From assembly GCF_002775205.1 (NCBI RefSeq), contig NC_036458.1:3254560-3318559 (forward strand): a DNA stretch of 64,000 nucleotides. The letters run 5' to 3'. The notes beneath the pieces were generated by a model. It did no database searches and was not told the origin of the DNA. It was given only the letters and a program-made list of their open reading frames with translations. The stretch comes from Xiphophorus maculatus (Eukaryota; Chordata; Actinopteri; Cyprinodontiformes; Poeciliidae). Of the stretch, positions 41,726 through 50,582 are shown piece after piece. Both the position numbers and the translations under genes were made by a program. Numbering within the stretch: the first letter of the stretch is position 1; every line of letters begins with the position of its first letter.

Positions 41726-43063
41726 CTCCTATTAATATTTACTGCTCAGCTGATTATACCTGCCTGGTATGTGTCTGTCTCTCTCTCTCATGTAGCCTAC
41801 ATTTGTTGTTGGGTGTAACCCTTCTCGCTTTTCACAGCGCCAGTATAGTCTTGGATGGTTGTTGTCACCTAGTGTGATATAAAATGAAATTCTCACAATG
41901 TGATTGACTGCATGCAGGTGGTCCAACAGCTCCACCAGCGCTCCTCAGAATTCTTTATTTTTCTTTTTTAGATGTGATCGTATAGTTTAACAATTCTTCA
42001 AAAACTAAACAAAACATTCTTATTCCAAAAATCAAACAGTAAAATAACAGACAACTGCTACAGCAGTTAACAGTTAACATTTAACAGTTACATTCACAAA
42101 ACAATTTTTTACCCTCTAAATATATATACATTCATAAATTTACACTTTGAACCCACCTAGTGTGATATAAAACGGAATTCTCACAATGTGATTGACTGCA
42201 TGCAAGTGGTCCAACAGCTGAAAAACAAAAGACACAGTTAGCGTCATGACTGAACGGTCAGCCACAAACACCAACTGGCGCAGCTCCCACTCATAGGGTC
42301 ATATATGATTGGAAAATAGTGCTATGGCTAGAATGTGTGGCACCATCGAGTGGGGGTGTTGAGTACGATGCTTGCCACTGTTGTATTTTTGTTGGCACTA
42401 CTTTGTGAAGCGGAAGGTTACGTGCTTATAAAAGCAATAAAGGCAAAGCCTCCTTGTTTCTCTGTGTGTTCGGCCAGAGCAGGGCAGTGTGGCTACCAGT
42501 TAAACTGATAATGATGTCTCCTGGCTCCTATGTATTTCATAAGTAAGTTAATACTTCTGCAAAGATGGATTCACAAGGTACAGAAGATGACGAAGAGTTC
42601 AGAGATTCCTGTGGAAATAATAGATCTGCTGCAGAAGAACTAACATCCACAGAGAGCGGCTGTGATTGGTGGAGGGGGAAAAGTCTTTATTATCCAGACT
42701 TTTCAGTATCTAAGCTGTTTAGTGGGACGGATTCCTCCAGCTCAATTTATTAAGGTTTCTATCAATATTTATAGAATAAGGGCCAATTAATAAAGCTTAG
42801 CAACAAAATAGCTAAGGAAAAACATTAAAAATACAATTTAAATATAAAATAAACTGCAAATAAATGAGACATCAAATTAAGGCCCCCATTTTTATGAAGA
42901 AAGCAGAATGGAGCAGCAATAGGACCAGAAACCCCCTTTTCCTCTGGAAGACTTCAATCTGCACTTATAGATTCTAGATTTTTGTTTCTGTTTAGTGTTT
43001 TTTCAAACAAAAGATTTAGTAACATTGAAATTTGTTTTTGCATATGTAGATGCATTGCTTGTT
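41726..43063. other. Rearranged repeat-rich spacer before duplication copy B
   Basis: Contains a direct repeat of about 67 bp (41866-41932 and 42157-42223, starting CACCTAGTGTGATATAAAA). An LTR-like patch has TATAAAAGC and CAATAAAGGC (42420-42445). From about 42640 to 42900 a stretch also occurs at 46470-46740. The phrase GTGGAAATAATAG with GCTGCAGAAGAAC at 42612 recurs at 36110, marking homologous sequence on both sides of the hAT insertion. No gene supported. Confidence 0.6.
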
Positions 43064-43830
43064 TAGATATGTTGGACACCTTTAGTCGTATCCAGTGCTG
43101 TAACTAGTGACTTATTCACACCATTGTACAAGTCATTTCATTTCCAGTGCTGAAGTAATGTAATTATTGTTAAACTATTTTAAGCTTAGTACGTAATTAA
43201 CAAAATACCCCCCTATGACCATGACTACCCCTCTATGTTAAGGGAATTTAACAAATTAATTGTCCAACTCGCATATCCATCTAATATTTAGCTAATTTAG
43301 AGTGAAACATCTGCTAAATATTGGTAGTTTTACAAATGTCTCTGATGAAAACCTGTTCCTTGTTTTCCTTAAGTACAGCTTTAGAACATAACTTTCATAA
43401 AACATCTTCACCTGAATTTCACCTTCAAATTAATATTATATTACTCATCTGGACTATCAAAACACGTCTACTTATCTCTTAACAAGACGCTTTTTTTTCA
43501 GTACCTACAATACTTCCAGATCTCAACATTTCAAGTGTTGAGAGCCTGAGTTGTCTATAAAAATATCAAATTTAGTTGGCTACTGATTTAACTAGCCACT
43601 GTCCAAATTTAGCGTGTGCACATAATTATCTCTGCAAAGGCAACAGAATCACTTTAACCTCCTCTTCCAGAGATCCCAGACAAAGAAATTAAAAAACAAA
43701 TACTGCACTATAACTCGCATAAGTCATCCTTAAACTCAGTTTTCGAAAACATTGAGACTTCTTTGTTCACAACATTTACTCATTTTCCAAAACAATATCA
43801 AAGGCCACCCAGAGAAATCTTTTATTTCTC

Positions 43831-44583
43831 TCAGTGGAGAACTTTGGCTCTCTCAGGGAGAATCTGTCTTTCCAGGGAAGATTCAAGGTCCCTTTTTGTG
43901 GCCTTTTTCCTCAGAGCTTTTACATCAACAACACAGAAATAGCAATCTCTCTTAAGATATATTAAGCCAGCAGATTCAGCTGGCTTAATATTAAAACTCA
44001 TGACATCTTGCTTATTAAACTCACGGCCTCTTGCCGTACTTCTAAGATCACGGCCTCTTGCCGTACTTCTAAGCTCACGGCCTCCTGCCGTACTTCTAAG
44101 ATCACGGCTTCTTGCCGTACTATTAAGTTCACGGCTTCTTGCCGTACTTCTAAGATCACGGCCTCTTGCCGTACTTCTAAGATCACGGCCTCTTGCCGTA
44201 CTTCTAAGCTTACGGTCTCTTGCCGAACTTCTAAGCTCACGGCCTCTTGCCGTACTTCTAAGATCACGGCCTCTTGCCGTACTTCTAAGATCACGGCTTC
44301 TTGCCGTACTATTAAGTTCACGGCTTCTTGCCGTACTTCTAAGCTCACGGCCTCTTGCCGAACTTCTAAGCTCACGGCCTCTTGCCGTACTATTAAGCTC
44401 ACGGCCTCCTACCGTACTTCTAATCTCACGTCTTGACCTCAACATCTTGTCCACTTCAGACAAACTTTTAGTCATATTGTTTGTTTCATGTCTTTCCAAA
44501 TAGAGGTTCTTTCTCCAGTCTCCGGCCCGGTTCCTTTGCAAGTGAGCAGTTGAAAGGTTGGGCGCCAGAACTTTCTTGCACAA
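43831..44583 (-). CDS. Minisatellite-encoded 9-residue repeat protein, copy B (hypothetical, about 250 codons open)
   Basis: Open from about 44583 to a stop at 43831. A non-repeat N-terminal part (APNLSTAHLQRNRAG, LYLERHETNNMT, SEVDKMLRSR) is followed by about 15 units of a 9-residue repeat typified by RGRDLRSTA, then a non-repeat C-terminal part (FNKQDVMSFNIKPAES, KRDCYFCVVDVKALRKKA). The repeat is rich in Arg with alternating acidic residues. No ATG starts the frame; a Met before TKSLSEVDK, giving about 210 aa, or splicing from upstream could. It lies just downstream of the 423-aa gene on the same strand and could be an alternative 3' exon or UTR of it. The 27-bp unit is open in several frames, so openness alone is weak evidence. 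Function unknown. Confidence 0.4.
   Translation of the reverse strand: MCKKVLAPNLSTAHLQRNRAGDWRKNLYLERHETNNMTKSLSEVDKMLRSRREIRSTVGGRELNSTARGRELRSSARGRELRSTARSRELNSTARSRDLRSTARGRDLRSTARGRELRSSARDRKLRSTARGRDLRSTARGRDLRSTARSRELNSTARSRDLRSTAGGRELRSTARGRDLRSTARGREFNKQDVMSFNIKPAESAGLIYLKRDCYFCVVDVKALRKKATKRDLESSLERQILPERAKVLH
44015..44428. repeat. 27-bp minisatellite array B, about 15 units
   Basis: The plus-strand unit is typified by CACGGCCTCTTGCCGTACT then TCTAAGAT. The spacing is exactly 27 bp, with variants ATTAAGTT and TCTAAGCT. Confidence 0.95.
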
Positions 44584-44777
44584 CAGCTTAAAACTAACAT
44601 CTTTCCTCTCTTAAGTGACTGATATTCCACGTCTCTCCAAATCTGAATTCCTTCCTGACTTCTAGGTCAGATTAACCCAGTCCATTTGACACAGTCCATT
44701 TCTGTTAGGTTTAAACATATATTAGCGCGAACCAACCAAACAACATAATTTTTAATTATTATTATAATCATATTTCT

Positions 44778-46049
44778 CTACAATTTATTGGGAAGAGTCT
44801 TGGTTATAGAGGCCCAGAAACGTTGAATGAGGCTGGGTTTTTTGGCTGGTTTTGCTATTTTGGTTTTGCAAATGGAAATGAATTCCTTATCTACCGCTGA
44901 ACAGTTTAAACCCAACAGTAAAAGAACATCTTTTTTTGAGCAGCCTAATTTTTTTGGGACTGCTCTCAGTATGTCCTTGCTCAGATTGTTCAGACTACTT
45001 TTAATGTCCTTTAGATCTTGCACCTTGACCTCAGCACAGATTTTCTCAGACAACCTCTCTACGATGACTTGGAGGTGATTGTACGTGCATGATATCCTCG
45101 ATTTTGTTATGGCCTTGATCAGTACTGCATTGACAAGCAGCATGATGGATGACTTCTGCTCCTCTTTCTCTGCGACTGGCAGCGGTTCAGCAACCTGTGT
45201 GGTAACCACTGACTCTTGCTCTGCATCAACTAACTCTCTGCATGTTGAATGGGTCGATTCCTGTGAAATTGAGTTTTCCACTGATGGTACTGTGGTTTCT
45301 TCATCCTCTGGTGGCGGTAAATCCCTATTGCCTTGTTCGTTGCTGTAATTTTGGAGGTTCTCCTTCATTTCGACTCCATCTGCTTTGTTGTTCTGTTGTG
45401 CAATGGGAAGAGGAGCAGCTTGATCGCTAGACTCTTGGTTTTTTGTTGGTGGAAGGTCATCCAATGAATTACCTGGGATCTCTAAATGGTGTTGGTCAGA
45501 GATTGACTTTTTCACTTCCCTATCCTTTGGCAGCACCTCAAAGATTAAATCTTCCATCAATTCCAGACTTGACTCCTTTTCCTTCAACGTCAGATTAGTT
45601 GCCTTTGTCAGATCTGAAAACTCCTCTGAAATAAATTCATCCACCATCTTTATATCTGGTTCCTTTTCATTCGAGCTCAAATCGTCTTCATTAGTGGAAT
45701 TTGAAAACTCTTCCGAAATAAATTCATCCACCATCTTTATATCCGGTTCCCTCTCATTGGAGATCAACTCATCTTCATTAGTGGAATTCGAAAGTTCTTC
45801 CAAAATGAATTCATCCACCATCTTTATATCCGGTTCCCTTTCAGTCGAGATCAAATCATCTTCATTAGTGGAATTTGAAAGTTCCTCCAAAATGAATTCA
45901 TCCACCATCTTCAAGTCCGAGTCCTCGTTTTCAGAAACAGGATTGCTGTCGTATGTCTCGTCTGTTGTCATCTCAGAGTCTAATTTCTCAAGGTTGTCTG
46001 GTATCAGGTTTACATTAAACTGCTGGCTCCCGTTCTTTGTGTGGCTCAT
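44778..46049 (-). CDS. Unrecognised acidic repeat protein, copy B (423 aa)
   Basis: Paralogue of the 34381-35562 gene, in the same orientation. It is 30 residues longer because it has four rather than three full 30-residue repeats with the core KMVDEF-EE (residues about 45-170), plus the degenerate last unit. The Glu/Asp/Ser/Thr-rich middle and the C-terminal helical domain (VNAVLIKAITKSRISCTYN, LQVIVERLSEKICAEVKVQD, KKLGCSKKDVLLLLGLN) are almost unchanged, with the last 110 residues differing at only about one position. The start MSHTKNGSQQF and upstream context are shared. I see no signal peptide or membrane span, so a cytosolic or nuclear location is likely. Function and family are not recognised. 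Conservation concentrated in the C-terminal domain suggests that domain is the functional core. Confidence 0.7.
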   Translation of the reverse strand: MSHTKNGSQQFNVNLIPDNLEKLDSEMTTDETYDSNPVSENEDSDLKMVDEFILEELSNSTNEDDLISTEREPDIKMVDEFILEELSNSTNEDELISNEREPDIKMVDEFISEEFSNSTNEDDLSSNEKEPDIKMVDEFISEEFSDLTKATNLTLKEKESSLELMEDLIFEVLPKDREVKKSISDQHHLEIPGNSLDDLPPTKNQESSDQAAPLPIAQQNNKADGVEMKENLQNYSNEQGNRDLPPPEDEETTVPSVENSISQESTHSTCRELVDAEQESVVTTQVAEPLPVAEKEEQKSSIMLLVNAVLIKAITKSRISCTYNHLQVIVERLSEKICAEVKVQDLKDIKSSLNNLSKDILRAVPKKLGCSKKDVLLLLGLNCSAVDKEFISICKTKIAKPAKKPSLIQRFWASITKTLPNKL

Positions 46050-46210
46050 GGCTTCTTGGATTTACAATGTAAAACAAACTCTAGGACAATTAAATAACTA
46101 TTTTGTTTAAATCGCAAACTATCTCGATCTCTCACCAAACTCCAGCTGTGTCTCTTAAAGAAAGTAGCAGAAGTAAAGAGTTGCTGTCTGAAATCTGTGA
46201 TATAACTCTG

Positions 46211-46295
46211 TGATGTCATATATATCTCTGTGATGTCATAACAGACCAGATTCCATCAACGCAGGTTGAGTCAGCTTAGCAACCGTTGCTAGGTA
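46211..46295 (-). promoter_or_regulatory. Candidate promoter of copy B: CRE-like pair and X-box-like palindrome
   Basis: TGATGTCA at 46211-46218 and 46231-46238, and TAGCAACCGTTGCTAGGTA at 46277-46295, with the same spacing as in copy A. Confidence 0.35.
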
Positions 46296-46443
46296 TGTCA
46301 ACAGCTGTGTGCAGCTCAGAGAAATAATGTCTAATTTAAAGTAGGAAAAGTGAAAATTTCCATGTTTTAGAAGCTCTGAGGCTGAGAAGGAATCCTCCAG
46401 TCACTAAACGCTCTTCATGTTGTAGCGCGACTGAGACAGGACT

Positions 46444-48014
46444 CTTTTATCAGGCGGGTTTTTCCACAGAGAGCTTCTGTGATTGGTGGAGGGGGAAAAG
46501 TCTTTATTTTCCAGACTTTTCAGTATCTAAGCTATTTAGTGGGACGGATTCCTCCAGCTCAATTTATCAAGGTTTCCATCTATATTCATAAAATAAGGGC
46601 CAATTAATAAAACCTAGCAACAAAATAGCTACAGAAATACATAAAAAATAAAATTTAAGTATAAAATTACAAACTGCAAATAAATGAGACATCAAATTAA
46701 GGCCCACATTTTTATGAAATAAATTATAATGAATATCAAGGAAGTTCATCAATAATAAAACATTATTTTATTTGAACAAAAATTAAATGAACTAAAATAT
46801 TTCAGGTTTTAGGATCTGATAAAAAAAAAAAAAGAGAGAACAGGAGTCTATAAACTCCTCTGGTGGATCAGTTGAAAAATGTCACAAACTTACGTATTTA
46901 TTCCATCTGAAAATGTCCTGCAGTGCCACAGTTTTACCACTTGATGGCACTGCAAGTTCGTTTGTCACTGTTGATGCACGTTAGAATAGAATAGAATAGA
47001 ATAGAATAGAATAGAATAGAAGTACTTTATTCATCCCTGCAGGGAAATTACTTCGCAGTTACAGCATAGAGACAAGACACAATAACAACTACCACTGAGT
47101 AGTAGTTGTAGATAAAATAAAAATAAAATATAAAATCCTATAAATTGTAAAATATAAAATGCTGTTAATATAAAAAGCTACTAAAGAGCAGTCCTTGCAA
47201 AGATTCAAAAAATGCAGATATGTATATGTAAATATATGTACAGCAAGTGTGCCACAGTGCAGTTGTGCAAAATCAGACTGATTAGTGCAGAACAATGATT
47301 TAGCTTTTATTGTACAGTGAGATGGCAGGAAGGATTTCCTGCATCTGTCCCTACGACAGCAGAGCAGGAGCAGCCTATCTGAGAAGATCCTCCGCTGTCT
47401 GTCCACTATGTTACCATGTTCTTCTATTTTTTTAAATCAAGAGTTAAAAAAATATAATTTAATGAAATCATAATTGAAACATGAAATAATCATTAGATTT
47501 TTGTTCATTTATTGAGAGTACACATTTCTGTCGTGTTTCCGTTAATGTTGTTGTGTTTCCGTTAATGTTGTTGTGTTTCTGTTAATGTTGTTGTGCTTTG
47601 CACCTCAGGGCCACCATACATTTCTGATAATTAATTAATTACTTTATTTTTGTTTAATTTTCCTTTATTGTTGTTATTATTGACCAAAATATGATTTGTT
47701 TACATAATTTTCTACTCTGTAGTAATTATGTTAAAAATCTGGTTTATTAACTCCATCTTCTAAAATTAAACAAAACCAAAAACAGGTGAGCAAAGGATGC
47801 AAAGAGACATTTAACTTAAATGTTTGCATTTAATTGTATTTTTATTCAGAATAAACAGTCATTTATTCAGTAACATAATCTGAAACCTGACTTTATTCCA
47901 ACAGGCAGGACTCAACTTTGGCGCCATCTGGTGGTGATTTATTGAATCACAGTGGGATGCGCTGTTATTCTATCGAACCATGGTTTCCTCTTTCAGGGTT
48001 CTGTAAAAAATCTT
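46444..48014. other. Intergenic repeats between copy B and the cephalotoxin-like gene
   Basis: 46470-46740 repeats the segment near 42640-42900. (AATAG)n occurs at 46983-47020, followed by AAGTACTTTATTCATCCCTG, a phrase typical of a dispersed fish retroelement. The stretch 47280-47405 looks like the same retroelement in degraded form. A 20-bp unit GTGTTTCCGTTAATGTTGTT is repeated three times near 47530-47590. No gene supported. Confidence 0.55.
47921..47934 (-). promoter_or_regulatory. CTCF core motif, minus orientation
   Basis: The minus strand reads CCACCAGATGGCGC, a perfect match to CCASYAGRKGGCRS. It lies just beyond the 3' end of the minus-strand secreted protein gene. Confidence 0.5.
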
Positions 48015-49619
48015 CTAAGAATTGTGACATCTGAGTTCTTTCAGGCCATTCTCCAGGATTTTCAGCCTGTCCTGTACAGTTTTGATGGGGGGAAAGATGG
48101 CGTCCGGTCTCGGGATTACGCTTTTGTCGATGCGCTGCTCACAATATTCTCCATAGAATCCAGCAGGACATCGACAAACCCATTCGTTTGAGTACAGGAG
48201 TCTGCCGCACCGTCTGTTGATGTGACATAGATAATCTGTGCAGGTGGGCAACGTCCTGGAGAAATGTATGGAAATCCTTCCACCACCAGTAGACCAAGAG
48301 CATCCCACCCGATGCAGAGGCGTTGGGACCTCTGCAAAGTCCTCATAGTAGGTTACATGTGTTACCTTGGCAAATGCAGCGAATGCAGGATAGGTGCCTC
48401 CATGGTGTTCCACACATTGGTTTATTTTGATGTCTGTGCAGTATTTATTGCTGAAACATGTTTCTGCAGTTTCCCTAATATATGTTTCGTCTGACAGAGA
48501 AGCATGGGGAGTGTGGCTCACAAGCACAATGATTTCACCTGCTTCAATCTCAGCTGCATCAAACACAATATGATTGTTCTTGTCTGCCTTGTTGTATACC
48601 ACCACCACCCAGTTGTACCAGTTATACTTCTTGTCCAGAAATGCTTTCACCTTAAGAGCAACGGCCATTTTGTCATCAGCGCTTAGTCCTTTGGCGGTCT
48701 CCTCCACATCTTTCTTCATGTAATCTGTATAGTTCTGCAAGCAGAAGTCTATGGCTGCATACTGAGCTTCATAAACCTTTGTGAACATCTCTACATGTTC
48801 AGCTTCTTTGTTCACTGTGTTGAAACCCATCAGCTTCCAGTAGAACTGGTTGACAAACATCCCCTTCCACAACAAGCCACTGAAGTACAAGTTATACCTG
48901 CCGATCTCTTTAACGTCACATTTAAACTTCTTCTTCAGCAGATTGTTGAGGTTTTCGCTCAGAGACGTGCTGTCCACTGTCAGGTAGCGGTAAAGATTGG
49001 ACACACTGGACTCAGCTCCTGAACTTTCATAGTAGTTGGCAAATATTTCAGCCAGTCTGAGTCTTTCTTCATCAGTCGATACCAAGTTACTGTTTTGACG
49101 AAGATCATTTAACTTATCCCAGGCGTTGAGGATGGCGACTTCATCTCTAGAGTAGATGCTGGCGTAGTTGAACCATTCAACATCAGTTGCCAAGTTGGAG
49201 ATCTGGATGGAGAGAAGGTCCAGCTTCCGGTTCACCTCAGCAAACCCTTTCTTTACCTCCTTCAGCACCAGGTCTTCCTGGGGGATAAAAGCTAAGACCA
49301 TGTTGAGAACGGACGCCGCTAGAGTTCCAATGCCCGGTGCTAGGCTGGCGATCTTCGAGAAACTGGCCATTATATCTTTGACTTTCTTAACATCAAGGTT
49401 TTGCATCACTTCTATGATGGTAGTCAGAGAAGCTTTGACTGCTTCTGTAGATGCTTGCACCTGCTCTCTAGTGCTGGCTGCCATGTCTCGTTTATCTCTG
49501 TACTGAGACGAGGGGACATTTGGCGGATCACCAAGAGACAAAGCAGAGACGGTTGTCCAGCAGAAGAGAAAGATCAGTGAAGCTAACAGGACCAAGCTAA
49601 TCCAGCGTTGGGACGCCAT
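48015..49619 (-). CDS. Secreted SE-cephalotoxin-like protein with C-terminal EGF-like domain
   Basis: A single coding exon of 534 aa starting MASQRWISL. Its ATG is 2 nt after a good acceptor (TTTTATAG), so the first part of the longer open frame is intron. Residues 1-26 form a signal peptide with core LVLLASLIFLFCW. Residues about 40-330 are predicted mostly helical, with a hydrophobic segment near 85-115 (APGIGTLAASVLNMVLAFIP). The last 150 residues are Cys-rich, ending in an EGF-like module at about 458-496 (CRCPAGFYGEYC). Two 5' UTR exons are likely upstream on the minus strand (50312 to about 50400, and 50183-50230). The closest family I can recall is the SE-cephalotoxin-like group annotated in many fish; cephalotoxin itself is a cuttlefish salivary toxin. 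Whether the fish protein is toxic is unknown; a defence or housekeeping secreted role is as likely. No breaks in the frame. Confidence 0.6.
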   Translation of the reverse strand: MASQRWISLVLLASLIFLFCWTTVSALSLGDPPNVPSSQYRDKRDMAASTREQVQASTEAVKASLTTIIEVMQNLDVKKVKDIMASFSKIASLAPGIGTLAASVLNMVLAFIPQEDLVLKEVKKGFAEVNRKLDLLSIQISNLATDVEWFNYASIYSRDEVAILNAWDKLNDLRQNSNLVSTDEERLRLAEIFANYYESSGAESSVSNLYRYLTVDSTSLSENLNNLLKKKFKCDVKEIGRYNLYFSGLLWKGMFVNQFYWKLMGFNTVNKEAEHVEMFTKVYEAQYAAIDFCLQNYTDYMKKDVEETAKGLSADDKMAVALKVKAFLDKKYNWYNWVVVVYNKADKNNHIVFDAAEIEAGEIIVLVSHTPHASLSDETYIRETAETCFSNKYCTDIKINQCVEHHGGTYPAFAAFAKVTHVTYYEDFAEVPTPLHRVGCSWSTGGGRISIHFSRTLPTCTDYLCHINRRCGRLLYSNEWVCRCPAGFYGEYCEQRIDKSVIPRPDAIFPPIKTVQDRLKILENGLKELRCHNS

Positions 49620-50182
49620 CACTATAAAACAGAGAATAACATTCAGTCTAAAATAAAAAGACACATCCAAACATCTTCTGCTCAAGAAACTCTGCTAAAT
49701 TGTCAAAACATGGTGAAAGCTGCAGTAAAAGAATATTTATTTTTTTTATATTTGTTAAAACTGTCATGTGGTGACAGTTTGCTATGAGACAGATAAAACA
49801 TGAAAAGATAGATCTCTTTCACCTCCTCCCTAAGCTGATTGGCTGTTTGTAGTTAGCTCTGGGAGAAAGCAGAGGAACTCAATATATTCAGCTTGATTTA
49901 TGATTTACAAGCTAACATCCATTTACTGCTTTTTGCTGAAACTAAACAAACTAAACCCTGAGCTAACATTGAATCAGAAAGTTCTTGTTTCAGTTGCTGC
50001 AGTTGATTCTTATTGTGTTGAATTAGATGTTTAACAGGAAGCATCTTCAACTTTTTCTCCACATTTGGACATCAGACGACGTCTTTATGTGGACGACCTT
50101 CCAAGACAGTTTTCTTCTCCCGAAATCTTGATCAAGCAAACAGAAAACATAAACATCTCATTGAAGCAACCTGGTGAGTTAC

Positions 50183-50230
50183 CTGCTGCTCTGATGGTTT
50201 GATTCTCTGCCAGCTGGAACTTCTTCTTGT
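50183..50230 (-). other. Probable second 5' UTR exon of the cephalotoxin-like gene
   Basis: On the minus strand an acceptor (GATCCTCAG) precedes this stretch and a donor AGCAG/GTAACT follows it. It would join to the coding exon acceptor at 49621-49622. A first exon ends at 50312 with the donor CAACAG/GTCTGC. Confidence 0.45.
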
Positions 50231-50582
50231 CTGAGGATCAAACTAAAAATAAATCATGAAAGCAGCTGCAGTTAAAGACCGGATTAAAGTGTGAATATAA
50301 ACTCTGCAGACCTGTTGAGATGTTTGAGGAGCAGGCGGAGGTCCAGATGGGTGAGCAGAACCCGTCAGAGCAAACCTCTGCTTTCTGCTGGACTGATGCT
50401 GCTGACCTGAGTTTAAAGGACTGAGGGTCGCTCCTCCTTCCCAGGTCCAGGTTCAGTCCAGGGTTCAGTCTGGAACTGGAAATGTTCTGATCGGCGTTGT
50501 TGACAGGTCAAAGTTACTGTTGCATCCAAGCCGTGGTATTCAACATTTACTTAATCTTTCAATAAAGTCTGTACAGCTAAAG

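Larger units (their letters stand above)
36234..42160 (+). mobile_element. Decayed hAT (ZBED-type) transposon, host of the gypsy insertion
   Basis: The left end begins CAGTGGTTTTCAAAGTGGGG, a typical hAT terminus. A possible right end, TTTACACTTTGAACCCACCT near 42142-42160, is weak. Its coding region starts at 36518, is interrupted by the gypsy element at 37173-41671 and resumes at 41672. Coding similarity is lost soon after 41725, so the 3' half is deleted or rearranged. Confidence 0.6.
43064..46443. repeat. Segmental duplication, copy B
   Basis: Collinear with 32889-35957 in the same orientation, about 10.2 kb downstream. Carries intact versions of both reading frames. The right boundary is sharp: after GACAGGACT the two copies diverge completely. 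Confidence 0.9.

Noticed and set aside
42336-42520. Possible solo LTR (TATAAAAGC followed by CAATAAAGGC)
   Set aside because: No second LTR, target duplication or defined ends could be found, so it is only mentioned as an LTR-like patch.
43998-44503. Several overlapping open frames on both strands over minisatellite array B
   Set aside because: A 27-bp unit without stops is open in several frames at once; only the minus frame that continues into non-repeat sequence conserved between copies was kept.
47089-47406. Minus-strand frame of 105 codons after the (AATAG)n tract
   Set aside because: Looks like antisense of a degraded retroelement tail; no protein features.
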